Assembly: GCA_964578835.1 (NCBI GenBank) | Contig: CAZOEL010000012.1 | Span: 35,959 to 99,958 of the forward strand | DNA from: CAZOEL01 sp964578835 | Lineage (GTDB): Bacteria > Desulfobacterota > Syntrophobacteria > Syntrophobacterales > Syntrophobacteraceae | Direction of reading: 5' to 3' | Length of the DNA stretch: 64,000 nucleotides | In this document: piece by piece, positions 35,130-44,594 of the stretch | Numbering within the stretch: the first letter of the stretch is position 1 | Layout: each line of letters opens with the position of its first letter | Notes under the pieces: model-generated | Database searches by the model: none | Seen by the model: only the letters and a program-made list of their open reading frames with translations | What the model was told of the DNA's origin: nothing | Program-made: the position numbers and the translations under genes

Positions 35130-36692
35130 TCAATGCATTCCCCCCATAGGCTTAGTGCGGGTGGACGCCTTTTTGAACAGCAACGTAAGAGGTATCAACA
35201 CTGCCGCGCCAAGAGCAAGCGCTCTGAATGCGTCATTAAACGCAAGCATATTCGCCTGCTTGAGCACTTCCCGGTAGATCACCGCAAGCTGAAATGCCGG
35301 GCCGGCAAGCTGCGGATGTTGACTCTGTATCCATTCCGACAGCTGGTTATAATAAGCTCGGAAATTTGGATTGTAAGGGGTGACATGTTCAACCAGATAG
35401 CTCTGGTGCGCCTGCGCTCGCTGCGCCAGCAAAGTTGTGCTGAAGGCAACGCCGAAGCTTCCGCCAAGATTTCGGACAAGATTGAAAATTCCGGAAGCGT
35501 TTCCAATCTTCTCTTTGGGAATATTAACGTAGGTAGCCGCTGAAAGGGGCACAAAAAAGAGGCCAAGACCGAATGCCTGCACCACCCTTGGGAGGGCTAT
35601 GTCCGTAAAGCTCGCATCCAAGGTGAACCCTCCCATCAGCCAAAGAGCGTACGAGGAGGCCATCAGCCCAATGGCGAGAAGGCTTCTCGGGCTCACCCCC
35701 TTTTTCATCAGAATGCCGGCAACAGGCATCACCAGAAAGCTGGCCACGCCTCCAGGCCCAAGAATCAACCCTGCCCATAGCGCCGTATAGTTCATCAACC
35801 GCTGAGCGTAGAGGGGAAGCAAAATGAAGCTCCCGAAAAGACAAAAGAAACCAGCAAACATGATCACCGTCCCGGTCGCAAAGCTCCTATCTTTGAACGC
35901 CCGCAGGTCCACGACAGGGTTTTTGACCTTGAGCTCCACGATTACAAACAGCACAAGAGCAACGAAGGCAAGAAAGGACAAAGCAATTATAAAATCGGAG
36001 CTCAACCAGTCTTCTCTTTCGCCTTTATCAAGAACCACCTGCAGGCACCCCAGCCCCAAGGTGAGCAAGAAAAGACCCCAAGCATCAATGCCCGCGTTCC
36101 GCTTACGTACGTATGCAGGATCATGAATGAAGAAAAGTGCTAATATAATCGCAAGGATTCCAGCAGGGAGATTAATATAAAATACCCAGCGCCAACTCCA
36201 GTTATCGGTAATCCAGCCTCCGACAACCGGCCCAAGTATGGGGGCCAGGACAACTCCCATGCCGAAAGCCGCCATGGCTATTCCATGCTCTGCCGGCGGA
36301 AAGGATTCGAGAAGAATCGCCTGCGAGAGAGGCTGTAGCCCTCCTCCCCCAAGCCCTTGCAATATTCTGAACAACACAAGAGTTTCGAGGGAAGGCGCAG
36401 CTCCACAAACGATTGAGCTGACGGTAAAAAGAGTCAAAGAAAAAAGCAAGTATCGCTTTCTTCCAAAAACACTCGCCATCCATCCCGTAATGGGAATTAT
36501 CACGGCATTGGAGACAAGGTAGGAGGTGAGAACCCAGGTCGCCTCGTCAAGACCGGCGTTGAGGCTTCCCTGCACATGAGGAAGAGATACGTTGACAATG
36601 CTCATGTCCATGACTTCGATGAAGGTGGGAACCATCACGGTCATAGCCACGATCCACTTATTAGTCGAGCGTTCGGCTGGATAGTTCGTCAT
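35130..36692 (-). CDS. emrB: MFS drug efflux permease, DHA2 family (EmrB-like)
   Basis: 520 aa with about 14 membrane helices. Seen: the DHA2 motif VMDMSIVNVSLPHVQGSL in helix 1, GRKRYLLFSL in loop 2-3, RILQGLGGGGLQPLSQAIL, and motif C GPVVGGWITDNWSWRWVFYINLPAG. With the HlyD-type adaptor and TolC-type channel encoded upstream it makes a tripartite pump exporting hydrophobic compounds. Start: the ATG at 36692 is chosen over an in-frame one 12 codons upstream because it matches EmrB N-termini. Its 5' region is duplicated at 36864-37245. Confidence 0.92.
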   Translation of the reverse strand: MTNYPAERSTNKWIVAMTVMVPTFIEVMDMSIVNVSLPHVQGSLNAGLDEATWVLTSYLVSNAVIIPITGWMASVFGRKRYLLFSLTLFTVSSIVCGAAPSLETLVLFRILQGLGGGGLQPLSQAILLESFPPAEHGIAMAAFGMGVVLAPILGPVVGGWITDNWSWRWVFYINLPAGILAIILALFFIHDPAYVRKRNAGIDAWGLFLLTLGLGCLQVVLDKGEREDWLSSDFIIALSFLAFVALVLFVIVELKVKNPVVDLRAFKDRSFATGTVIMFAGFFCLFGSFILLPLYAQRLMNYTALWAGLILGPGGVASFLVMPVAGILMKKGVSPRSLLAIGLMASSYALWLMGGFTLDASFTDIALPRVVQAFGLGLFFVPLSAATYVNIPKEKIGNASGIFNLVRNLGGSFGVAFSTTLLAQRAQAHQSYLVEHVTPYNPNFRAYYNQLSEWIQSQHPQLAGPAFQLAVIYREVLKQANMLAFNDAFRALALGAAVLIPLTLLFKKASTRTKPMGGMH

Positions 36693-37249
36693 GGCTTCTG
36701 GATTGAGGAAAAGGCCGGGGCCACCCACTCGCCGGCCAGCATTGGACCGGTTCTGTCGGATGCATCGAGGCTAACCTCCAAAGAAAGCCCCAAACGCAAT
36801 GGATGATTGGGCGGAGGAGGATTATCCAACTCAATTTTAACAGGCACGCGTTGTACTACTTTTATCCCGTAATGGGAATTATCACGGCATTGGAGACAAG
36901 GTAGGAGGTGAGAACCCAGGTCGCCTCGTCAAGACCGGCGTTGAGGCTTCCCTGCACATGAGGAAGAGATACGTTGACAATGCTCATGTCCATGACTTCG
37001 ATGAAGGTGGGAACCATCACGGTCATAGCCACGATCCACTTATTAGTCGAGCGTTCGGCTGGATAGTTCGTCATGGCTTCTGGATTGAGGAAAAGGCCGG
37101 GGCCACCCACTCGCCGGCCAGCATTGGACCGGTTCTGTCGGATGCATCGAGGCTAACCTCCAAAGAAAGCCCCAAACGCAATGGATGATTGGGCGGAGGA
37201 GGATTATCCAACTCAATTTTAACAGGCACGCGTTGTACTACTTTTATCC
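36482..37249. repeat. Perfect 382-bp tandem duplication, two copies
   Basis: Bases 36482-36863 are repeated at 36864-37245 with no difference I can find; homology runs four bases further (ATCC), which also occurs at the left edge, so the junction shows ATCC microhomology. The unit carries the last 175 bases of the HlyD-type gene and the first ~210 bases of emrB. Both genes stay complete, and a truncated emrB start and a headless HlyD end lie between them. Confidence 0.95.
36862..37074 (-). pseudogene. Truncated emrB 5' copy created by the tandem duplication
   Basis: 70 codons identical to the start of emrB, ending at a stop created at the duplication junction after the segment VIIPITG. Its ATG overlaps the stop of the HlyD-type gene (ATGA), as the original emrB start did, so it may be translated into a useless peptide with one or two membrane helices. 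Confidence 0.85.
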
Positions 37250-38351
37250 AATTTCCCGTGGCGTTTTCAGAAGGAAGCAGAGAAAACGCAGCGCCGGTCC
37301 CGGCGCGAATGCCCGCAACTTTGCCGGTATAGATAAAACCGGGATAAATATCGGCCTTTATTGTCGCTGGTTGACCGATTCGGACATTGGTAAGCTGGGT
37401 CTCTTTGAAATTGGCTTCAACGTATATGTCTTGCAAAGGAGTCACGGCCATCAGAGCCTGTCCGGGCTGCACGCGATCTCCCACCTGGACGCTCTTCTGG
37501 GCGACATAGCCCGAAAGAGGGGCTCTGATAGCGCAATAAGAGAGGTTGAGCATAGCTGAATCGAGATCAGCTTTGCTCTTGTCGCGTTTGGCTTTCAAAG
37601 CTTCCAGTTTATGAAGCTGAATCTGCACATTATGGCGGTCGCTCTTGATGGCCTGAAGCTGGGCCTCAGCCTTTCCAACCGCCTGGGCAGCCGCAGCAAC
37701 AGACGCTTTCAATGCGGCTATTTGAGAATCGGCTGCATCCACCTGCGCCCTGGATTTTTTCATTGCTGTGCGCGCCTGGTCCTGCTGACGCCCGGCGCCG
37801 GCGCCCTGCCGATAGAGATTTTCGAAGCGATCCAGATCACGCTTGGACTGGTTGAGATCCGCCAACTCCGCCAGCCTTCGGTTTTCCGTCTCTCCAAGCT
37901 TATGCCGGGCTTCCCGCTCGCCATCGCGGGCGGCATTCACACCGGCCTGCGCAGCCTGGACAAGAGCGGCAGTTTGCTCATCGGTCTGCCCCAGGGCAAC
38001 CTCTGCGGCGCGGACATTCGCTTCATCCTCAGCCAGCACGGCCCTGGCCCTCTCAACTGCAACCTCGTAGTCCGCAGAGTCGAGCAGCACAAGCAGTTGT
38101 CCCTCTTTCACGAAATGATCGTTACCCGTGGCGACCTCGACGACAGTTCCCACCAGGCGGCCACCAATCGTTGCGCTATCGGCCTTTGCATAGGCGTCGT
38201 CCGTCCAGACCCGGTATCGATGGGCGCTCCACCGGTAAAAAACGAATGCAGCGATCGCAGCGACAACCACCAACAGCACAATGAGCCTCAGGCGATGTCG
38301 CTTTGTTTTAAGCTCAGCCCCACTTGCCGATGCAGCCTCAATTTCAGGCAT
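37071..38351 (-). CDS. emrA: HlyD/EmrA-type membrane fusion adaptor protein
   Basis: 426 aa. A short cytoplasmic N-terminus, one membrane helix (about 23-41), a biotinyl-lipoyl-like domain split by a long coiled-coil hairpin (about 85-265, rich in Ala/Gln/Arg), then CAIRAPLSGYVAQKSVQVGDRV and a beta-barrel domain. It links the EmrB permease to a TolC channel. It starts 2 bases before the TolC-type gene ends upstream, so the three are one operon in the order tolC-emrA-emrB. The 3' end is duplicated downstream. Confidence 0.92.
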   Translation of the reverse strand: MPEIEAASASGAELKTKRHRLRLIVLLVVVAAIAAFVFYRWSAHRYRVWTDDAYAKADSATIGGRLVGTVVEVATGNDHFVKEGQLLVLLDSADYEVAVERARAVLAEDEANVRAAEVALGQTDEQTAALVQAAQAGVNAARDGEREARHKLGETENRRLAELADLNQSKRDLDRFENLYRQGAGAGRQQDQARTAMKKSRAQVDAADSQIAALKASVAAAAQAVGKAEAQLQAIKSDRHNVQIQLHKLEALKAKRDKSKADLDSAMLNLSYCAIRAPLSGYVAQKSVQVGDRVQPGQALMAVTPLQDIYVEANFKETQLTNVRIGQPATIKADIYPGFIYTGKVAGIRAGTGAAFSLLPSENATGNWIKVVQRVPVKIELDNPPPPNHPLRLGLSLEVSLDASDRTGPMLAGEWVAPAFSSIQKP

Positions 38352-38353
38352 TT

Positions 38354-39727
38354 CTAATGAGCTCTCCCCTGTAGCGGTTGTATCGGTCCGCCAATAGCCC
38401 TCTCAAGATCGGCCCAGGCAAGTTGGAAGCCATAAAGCGCCTGGTAGTAGTCCGCCTTCGATTGGGCGATGAAAACCTGGGCGTTCAGCACCTCGAGGAA
38501 GATCACCAACTGCTCCTTATACTGGAGAGTGGTCATCCGCTCATTTTCTTGAGCTTGTCTCAAGGCGGTTTCAGAAGCGTCAATATTCGCCCTGGCCACC
38601 TGCAACTGCTCATAAGCATCGCGCACCTGCAATTGAATCTGTTGCCGCAGGTCCCGCCGTCTCTCTTCAAGAGCAGATTGCCGGTAGCGCAATTCCTTGA
38701 TCGCAGCGTCTGTTTTGCCGCCCTCAAATAGATTCATATCGACGCGCAGCCCGATTGCCGCATTGTCATTGTTCGTAAAATCATTCTCTTCAGCCAGGAA
38801 GTCTTTCCCTTCTCTGAAATATTGCGCGAAAGCAGACACATGGGGATAATAGCGGCTTTTTGCGGCGGTGATGCTCTCCCGAGCTCGCCGGATGGATTCT
38901 TCAAAGGTAAGATATTCAGGCCGCTGCTTTTCAGCTAAGGCGTAGAGCTCGGTCAACTGGGGCGGCTGTCGGAGGGGAATATCCTCTTCAGCAAGCGTCA
39001 GCTTTGCGTTCATCTCAATATTTAGAAGCTGATTGAGCCGCGACAATAATATCACCAACTGCTTTGAAGCAGTCCTTTCCGTCTGCCGCGCCTGAGCCAG
39101 AGCGACATCCGCTTTTAGAACATCATTTCTGGCCACGAGGCCTTGCTCGAAATTCGCTTGTGCATTCCTCCGCTGAATTTCAAGGCTTTCGACATTATCC
39201 CTGGCGACTTGGACCAATTTATCACCCAAAATGGCTTGGTAGAAAGCATGCTCCACATCGCGAATAAGGTTCAGGCGCGTCTCTTCGAGTCGATACTCGG
39301 CAATCTTGAAGTCGATCTTCGATATGTTGGTCTGGGCTTTGAGGTTGAAACCGGTGAAGAGCGGCTGGGAAACCACAACCTCCCAACGGTTGGTGGTCTG
39401 ATGCGACGTTTGAACCTTTACGGGAGAACCAACGGAACTTTCAAAAATTGCGAATGGTTCTTCGGACATGTGGTTGAGCGCATAGCTGGAATCCAATTTT
39501 GGGAAATAATCGGACCAAGCCTGTCTAACCTGTTGACCGGACGCATGGACGTCCTGCTTGGCGGCTCTAAGAACGGGATTATGCTCCAGGGCATGGCCGA
39601 TCGCTCTGGAGATTGTAAGCGGCTCGGATTCGAGCCCAAGAGAATATTCTCCTGCACAGGCGGCATTTACGATCCAAAGCATTATCGTGAAGAGACCAAC
39701 GGCATATGGATTCACACCGCCTTTCAT
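38354..39727 (-). CDS. TolC-family outer-membrane efflux protein
   Basis: 457 aa. A signal peptide (about 1-25), two OEP repeats with long helices and beta strands: LTISRAIGHALEHNPVLRAAKQDV at the start, SQPLFTGFNLKAQ and VDMNLFEGGKTDA as the paired strand segments. It forms the outer-membrane channel of the tripartite pump with the two proteins encoded downstream. It is first in the operon. Confidence 0.92.
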   Translation of the reverse strand: MKGGVNPYAVGLFTIMLWIVNAACAGEYSLGLESEPLTISRAIGHALEHNPVLRAAKQDVHASGQQVRQAWSDYFPKLDSSYALNHMSEEPFAIFESSVGSPVKVQTSHQTTNRWEVVVSQPLFTGFNLKAQTNISKIDFKIAEYRLEETRLNLIRDVEHAFYQAILGDKLVQVARDNVESLEIQRRNAQANFEQGLVARNDVLKADVALAQARQTERTASKQLVILLSRLNQLLNIEMNAKLTLAEEDIPLRQPPQLTELYALAEKQRPEYLTFEESIRRARESITAAKSRYYPHVSAFAQYFREGKDFLAEENDFTNNDNAAIGLRVDMNLFEGGKTDAAIKELRYRQSALEERRRDLRQQIQLQVRDAYEQLQVARANIDASETALRQAQENERMTTLQYKEQLVIFLEVLNAQVFIAQSKADYYQALYGFQLAWADLERAIGGPIQPLQGRAH

Positions 39728-39753
39728 GATTATCCTTCCCTATTCTGCTCTCT

Positions 39754-40470
39754 TCAAAGCTTTCTGGCCGCCAGCAGCTTCTCCATTCGCGCAAAGTCAA
39801 GCTCTGTCAAAGCCTCAACAGCATAGTCCGCAAGACCCTTGATGTAATCTATCGGATAGGAATTTGAAACGCCGACAACGAAAAGACCGGCCGACCGGGC
39901 GGATTCGATCCCAGCCGGCGTATCCTCTATGGCGATGCAGGACCCGGGATCCACACGCCCGAGAGAAAGCTTCTCACAAAGCATCTGAAAAGCCTTTACG
40001 TATGTCTCCGGATCCGGCTTGCTCCGGGTCACGTCATCAGCGCCGACGATAACATCGAAAGCGTCGGCGATCCCCAAAGCCGCAGTAAAAGCCACGACTT
40101 CGCTCCTGAGAGCTCCAGAGGCCACCGCCAGAGGCGCCTTGCGCGCTGCAAGATCTCGGACGAGATCAACAACTCCGGGAAAGCTCGTAAGTCCTTCCGA
40201 GGCAATGCGCTGCAGAGCAAGAGCCTTATCGAGCATGAGCCGAGCCAGGAGATCGGGCTCCAAAGGGCGGGAGGCTTCCCGAAAAGCCTCGAGGAAAGCA
40301 TCTCGATCATCGAAGCCGATATAGGATTCAAGATAGTGATCGTAGTCGAAGCCTAACCCCATGGGACGCAGAACATCCTGAAAAGCTTTGTAATGGAGCG
40401 GCTCTGTGTCGACCAGCACGCCGTCGCAATCGAAAATAACCGCCCTGAGAGCAGGTGAGTCAGAAGCCAT
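39754..40470 (-). CDS. HAD-superfamily phosphatase, beta-phosphoglucomutase-like
   Basis: 238 aa. HAD motif I FDCDGVLVDTEP with the nucleophilic Asp, motif II near VASGAL, and motifs III/IV around SKPDPETY and IEDTPAGIESARSAG. The cap is of the small helical subclass I. The substrate could be a sugar phosphate, phosphoglycolate or similar and cannot be read from the sequence. It lies 26 bases upstream of the TolC-type gene and may be co-transcribed. Confidence 0.85.
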   Translation of the reverse strand: MASDSPALRAVIFDCDGVLVDTEPLHYKAFQDVLRPMGLGFDYDHYLESYIGFDDRDAFLEAFREASRPLEPDLLARLMLDKALALQRIASEGLTSFPGVVDLVRDLAARKAPLAVASGALRSEVVAFTAALGIADAFDVIVGADDVTRSKPDPETYVKAFQMLCEKLSLGRVDPGSCIAIEDTPAGIESARSAGLFVVGVSNSYPIDYIKGLADYAVEALTELDFARMEKLLAARKL

Positions 40471-40762
40471 TGATTCCTTCGCCCGTATCAGAAAAAAGTG
40501 AGCCAGTTACAAATGATGCCGCTCCGAGAAGAGACCGGAACGGAGGAATGCGGTTCTAAAAGTTGACGAGCACTTGTTTAGCACGTTTTCGACCATCTCG
40601 GCAACTCAAAGTGCTGAGGCGCTCTCATTGCTCCCAAGGCTCGCTTGGACGGCAGCAGACGGGAAGCGGCAAAAAAATGCCGAAAAAGATCAGCCCGCCC
40701 AAGGCATAGTGATTGTTAACCAACATCCGGAGCGCACCCGCATCCATCATCATACGTTCAGA

Positions 40763-41743
40763 TCATTCCGCCTCACCCGATATCGCCTTCCGGATAAGGC
40801 TCCTGGCAATCTCGATTTTATAATCGTTTCGGCTCAATGGCCTTGCATTCTCCAAAGCGGCTTCCGCCGCCCTGGCGGCCGTCTCGGGCGAAATCGTCCG
40901 ACCAATCACTTCCGCTTCGGCCTCCGCGGCGCGAAAGGGCGTCGGTCCCACCGCCCCGAGGACGATGCGCGCATCCGTACAAACATCACCATCCATGGTC
41001 AGCGCCGCCGCAACGCTTACAATGGCAAAATCAATCGGCTTTCGGAGCGTGAACTTTGAAAAAACCTGCCGCCCCGCGCTCGATCGCACAGGAATCTCAA
41101 TTTCCCGCACAAGCTCATCAACATTTAGATCGATCCCAAGAGAATGATAAAATTCCGGCGCAGCAAGTTTGCGTATCCCTTCAGGTCCTTCGATTACGAA
41201 CCGCGCGTCCAGAGCCGTCAAGGCAACCGCCGTATCCGATGGGCAGACGGCGAAGCACTTCTTTGCTCCCAGGATGGCATGGTAGCGATTGTCGCCCTTG
41301 ATCGCATGGCAAGCGCCGCTTCCTTTGCGCAAGCACTGAATGGGGCCTCCGATGCTGCTCGGATAGCGGTAGTACCAGCAGCGCACTTCCTGACACAGGT
41401 TGCCGCCAAGAGTGGCCACATTGCGGATCTGGGGAGAAGCTACCGAATGGGCCGCCTTAGCCAAAAGCGCATAGCGGCTGTTTACGAGCGAAGAACGCGC
41501 TAGATCGGCCAGGAGCGCAAGAGCGCCTATTCTCAAATGCTCCCCCTCTTCCCTGATTTGATCAAGACCGGCAATGGGCTTGATGTTGATCAGGAGCTCC
41601 GGATATTGAGGCGCCAATTCTCCCTTTAAGAGCGAAAGCAAATCGGTTCCTCCGGCATTCAGCTTCGCCCGTCCATTGCTTTCGCGCAGCAGGGACACAG
41701 CCTCCTCCACTGTCCGGACATCTACATGCTCGAAAGCCCTCAT
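40763..41743 (-). CDS. Molybdenum hydroxylase FAD subunit with extra Fe-S cysteines (HcrB-like)
   Basis: 326 aa. A PCMH-type FAD domain with LNAGGTDLLSLLK and the VASPQIRNVATLGGNL segment, and a C-terminal CO-dehydrogenase flavoprotein-like domain. Cys117, 122, 137, 145, 163 and 167 occupy the region where the beta subunit of 4-hydroxybenzoyl-CoA reductase carries a fourth, [4Fe-4S], cluster in a ~40-residue insert. Start: the ATG at 41743 overlaps the stop of the molybdenum subunit (ATGA); the frame is open further upstream inside that gene but without family similarity. Confidence 0.88.
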   Translation of the reverse strand: MRAFEHVDVRTVEEAVSLLRESNGRAKLNAGGTDLLSLLKGELAPQYPELLINIKPIAGLDQIREEGEHLRIGALALLADLARSSLVNSRYALLAKAAHSVASPQIRNVATLGGNLCQEVRCWYYRYPSSIGGPIQCLRKGSGACHAIKGDNRYHAILGAKKCFAVCPSDTAVALTALDARFVIEGPEGIRKLAAPEFYHSLGIDLNVDELVREIEIPVRSSAGRQVFSKFTLRKPIDFAIVSVAAALTMDGDVCTDARIVLGAVGPTPFRAAEAEAEVIGRTISPETAARAAEAALENARPLSRNDYKIEIARSLIRKAISGEAE

Positions 41744-44028
41744 TGCTCGCCTCCCATCTTCCCGCGGAATCCTTTGCCCATAGCGGCCAGAACCCTTTCG
41801 GGAGTGGCGGGGTAAGTCGTTAGCCAGGCGCCGATGGCGTTGGAGGCCGCCATGAGGACAGCCGAAGGCCCCGGGGAGGTCGCCACTTCCCCAACGCCCA
41901 CCGAATGGAAGCGGTGCGAGGGCATAGGCGTCTCGAGGACAACCTGCTCGATGGGGGGCAGCTCGGCAAAGGTCCGCCACTTGTAATCGATCAGATTGGC
42001 GTTGAGGATGTGCCCCGAAGTCGGGTTTAGGATGGTCTCTTCAAAGATCGCGCTATCGATGCCCGCCGACCCGAGGCATCCGTTGAGCTGCCCTTCCAGC
42101 CCCAGCGGGTCCATGATTTGCCCCACATCGGTGGCGAGCGTCACGCGCAGCAGGTCAACCTTTCCGGTCTCCACATCCACTTCAACCTCTACGAAGCTCA
42201 TCATGCAGTTGCAGAGAGTGAAATCTTCCTTGAACCTTCCGTATCCCAGCGCGGTCCGATCGCTTCCCATCGCCCGCCACTTAATGCGCCTCTCCGGCGT
42301 CCCCTTGACAAAAACAGCTCCATCGGCTGTCTCAAGATCCTCCGGCTCCGCATCCAACCTGTGCGCAAGCAAATCGAAGAGCTTCTTCTTCGCATCTTCA
42401 GCCGCGTTGATAACGGCGCTCCCGATGGCGTAGGTCCCCCTGGAGCCGACCGGCCCGAACTCAAAAGGAGTTACAAGCGTATCGGCGGGACTCAGGGAGA
42501 CCCGTTCCGGAGGTATCTGAAGCACTTCTGCAGCCATCTTGATATAGTTGCTTGTCTGTCCCGTTCCATGCTCGGCAGCGCAGAGAAATATGGTCGCCAT
42601 ACCGTTGCAGTTGAGCTGCACGTAGGCTTCCGCCGTATCTTCTCCTACGTCAGCATTTCCATGCACACCCACGCCAATTCCTCTCCGCTTCGTTCCGTTC
42701 ACGGAGCTTGGAGTGAGCCACCCCTTCCATTTCTCCTTCCAACCGAATTTCTTAGCGCCCTCATCCATGGCCTTGGAAAAGTCTATACCCCGATATTGAT
42801 ACCACTGCCCATCGCGCCAGAAATAGCCGCCGCCAGGCTTCACGTAATTCTTCTTGAGAACCTCGAAAGGATCGAGGCCGGCCTTTTCCATTGCAAGACA
42901 CAAGAGGGGTATGAAGGCGCATTTGAGCTCCTGGCCGCCAAATCCTCTCATGCTTCCCGAAGCGTTGCGATTCGTGGTCACGACGTAGTTTTTGAGATCC
43001 CAATTCGGACATTGCGCCATGATCATGAGCTCTCCAGACCCCACGGCGACTTCGGCCTGAGTCGTAAAAGAATAGTAGCCGGTGTCGACATACCATGCGC
43101 CCTGGACGGCCGTGAGCGAGCCATCGTTTTTCATGCCGACTTTAGCACGGATGCGCGAGCCTACCCGCAACGTGAAGCACGCCATGTGCTCTTCCTTCGT
43201 GAACATGACCTTCACCGGCCTGCGGGCGGCCCTGCTCAAGAGCGCGGCATAGCTTTGAACCTGCCAGCACATGATCTTTGTTCCGAAGCTGCCGCCGACA
43301 TGGCCTCCTATGCTCCGGATTTCCACCTGTCGGTCAAAGACATGAAAAAGAGTAACCTTATCCATGTAGGGCGCCTGGCTGGCGCTCCAAATCGTGACCT
43401 TATTCGGCTCCTCCCAAAGCGCTACAGCGCCTACCGATTCGGGAGGAAGGGCGCTCGGGATGTTTTCATAGCCGAACTCGCCTTCGGCGATAACATCAGC
43501 CTCTTGAAAGCCTTTTTCGACATCCCCCTTGACGACGCCTTTCAAGCATTCGGGACCGAAGATGATCGCGCCGCCAGGAATGATGTTATTGGGACAATCG
43601 TCATGAACGAGCGGCGCGCCCGGCTTGAGGGCCGAATCGATATCGAGGACCGCAGGCAGGACCTCATATTCTACATCGATCAGCTTCAGCGCCTCTTGCG
43701 CTATCTCAGGAGTGGAGGCGGCTACAAGCGCCACGGCGTCCCCCACGTATCTCACTTTTTTGTCGAGAACGCGCACATTGCGTGGCGTTCCTCCCATCCA
43801 GTCCGGAATGTCCTCCCAAGTGAGGACCGCCTTTACGCCTGGAAGGGCTTTCGCCCTGGATCTATCAATGCTTTTGATCCTGGCGTGCGCATAAGGACTT
43901 CTCAGCACCTTCCCGTGGAGCAAGTTCTGGAAGCGAAGGTCATCAATAAATTGGGCGGCGCCCGTGACGATATCCACAGCATCCCGCCGCTGCACTGCCC
44001 GGCCGATGTATCTGTAATTATCGCCCAT
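41740..44028 (-). CDS. Xanthine dehydrogenase family molybdopterin-binding subunit (HcrA-like)
   Basis: 762 aa, catalytic subunit binding the molybdenum cofactor. Seen: the N-terminal aldehyde oxidase/XDH domain (RRDAVDIVTGAAQFIDDL), GGHVGGSFGTK, MRGFGGQELKCAF, AAEHGTGQTSNYIKMAAEVLQ and the catalytic glutamate in GVGEVATSPGPSA near the C-terminus. With the FAD and [2Fe-2S] subunits it makes a three-subunit hydroxylase/reductase; aromatic acyl-CoA or N-heterocycle substrates are possible. It overlaps the genes on both sides by 11 and 4 bases. Confidence 0.93.
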   Translation of the reverse strand: MGDNYRYIGRAVQRRDAVDIVTGAAQFIDDLRFQNLLHGKVLRSPYAHARIKSIDRSRAKALPGVKAVLTWEDIPDWMGGTPRNVRVLDKKVRYVGDAVALVAASTPEIAQEALKLIDVEYEVLPAVLDIDSALKPGAPLVHDDCPNNIIPGGAIIFGPECLKGVVKGDVEKGFQEADVIAEGEFGYENIPSALPPESVGAVALWEEPNKVTIWSASQAPYMDKVTLFHVFDRQVEIRSIGGHVGGSFGTKIMCWQVQSYAALLSRAARRPVKVMFTKEEHMACFTLRVGSRIRAKVGMKNDGSLTAVQGAWYVDTGYYSFTTQAEVAVGSGELMIMAQCPNWDLKNYVVTTNRNASGSMRGFGGQELKCAFIPLLCLAMEKAGLDPFEVLKKNYVKPGGGYFWRDGQWYQYRGIDFSKAMDEGAKKFGWKEKWKGWLTPSSVNGTKRRGIGVGVHGNADVGEDTAEAYVQLNCNGMATIFLCAAEHGTGQTSNYIKMAAEVLQIPPERVSLSPADTLVTPFEFGPVGSRGTYAIGSAVINAAEDAKKKLFDLLAHRLDAEPEDLETADGAVFVKGTPERRIKWRAMGSDRTALGYGRFKEDFTLCNCMMSFVEVEVDVETGKVDLLRVTLATDVGQIMDPLGLEGQLNGCLGSAGIDSAIFEETILNPTSGHILNANLIDYKWRTFAELPPIEQVVLETPMPSHRFHSVGVGEVATSPGPSAVLMAASNAIGAWLTTYPATPERVLAAMGKGFRGKMGGEQ

Positions 44029-44566
44029 GGCCCGCCCCCTTCTCTACGACATCCATAACAGCGCGCACCACCTGGTAATGACTGATGCATCGACAGAAAT
44101 TTCCCGAAAGCGCCTCTTTCACTTCCCCTTCCGACGGGTGAGGATTCTCGTTTAGAAAGGCTTTGGCGGTCATGATTATGCCCGGAGTACAGAAGCCGCA
44201 CTGAAAGGCCTGGTGATCGATAAACGACTGCTGAAGCGGGTCCAGCGCCCCAGTCTCTTTATCCTGCAGACCTTCGATGGTCGTTATTTCCCTGCCTTCA
44301 CACTCGATCGTCAAGATTCTGCAAGACAGGACAGATTTTCCATCCATGATGACGGTGCAGCATCCGCATGCGCCGTCATCGCAGGAGATTTTGGCGCCGG
44401 TAAGCCCAAGATTTTCTCTAAGCGTCTTCGCCAGGGTATCGGAAGGAGAGATTTCACCCATCCCCTTCCCCACATTGAATCGATACAAGTCCCCATTGAC
44501 GGTGAAGCAGACCCGCCGGGCGGCTGTCGGGTTGGAAGCGATGCGATCCACCTCGTGCTCTTTCAT
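44018..44566 (-). CDS. Molybdenum hydroxylase [2Fe-2S] subunit (HcrC-like)
   Basis: 182 aa. An N-terminal plant-ferredoxin-type cluster site CDDGACGCCTV with a further Cys in SVLSC, and a C-terminal four-helix cluster domain with CGFCTPG and CRC. It passes electrons between the molybdenum and FAD subunits. First gene of the operon, with a good ribosome site (GGAGGA) before the ATG at 44566. The N-terminus is about 20 residues longer than in most family members. Confidence 0.93.
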   Translation of the reverse strand: MKEHEVDRIASNPTAARRVCFTVNGDLYRFNVGKGMGEISPSDTLAKTLRENLGLTGAKISCDDGACGCCTVIMDGKSVLSCRILTIECEGREITTIEGLQDKETGALDPLQQSFIDHQAFQCGFCTPGIIMTAKAFLNENPHPSEGEVKEALSGNFCRCISHYQVVRAVMDVVEKGAGHGR

Positions 44567-44594
44567 TTTTCGTCCTCCATTGAAAAGCTGATTC

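Noticed and set aside
42118..44058. 646-codon open frame on the plus strand opposite the molybdenum subunit gene
   Set aside because: It mirrors the codon pattern of the real gene, has no ribosome site and matches no family; the minus-strand gene carries all XDH motifs.
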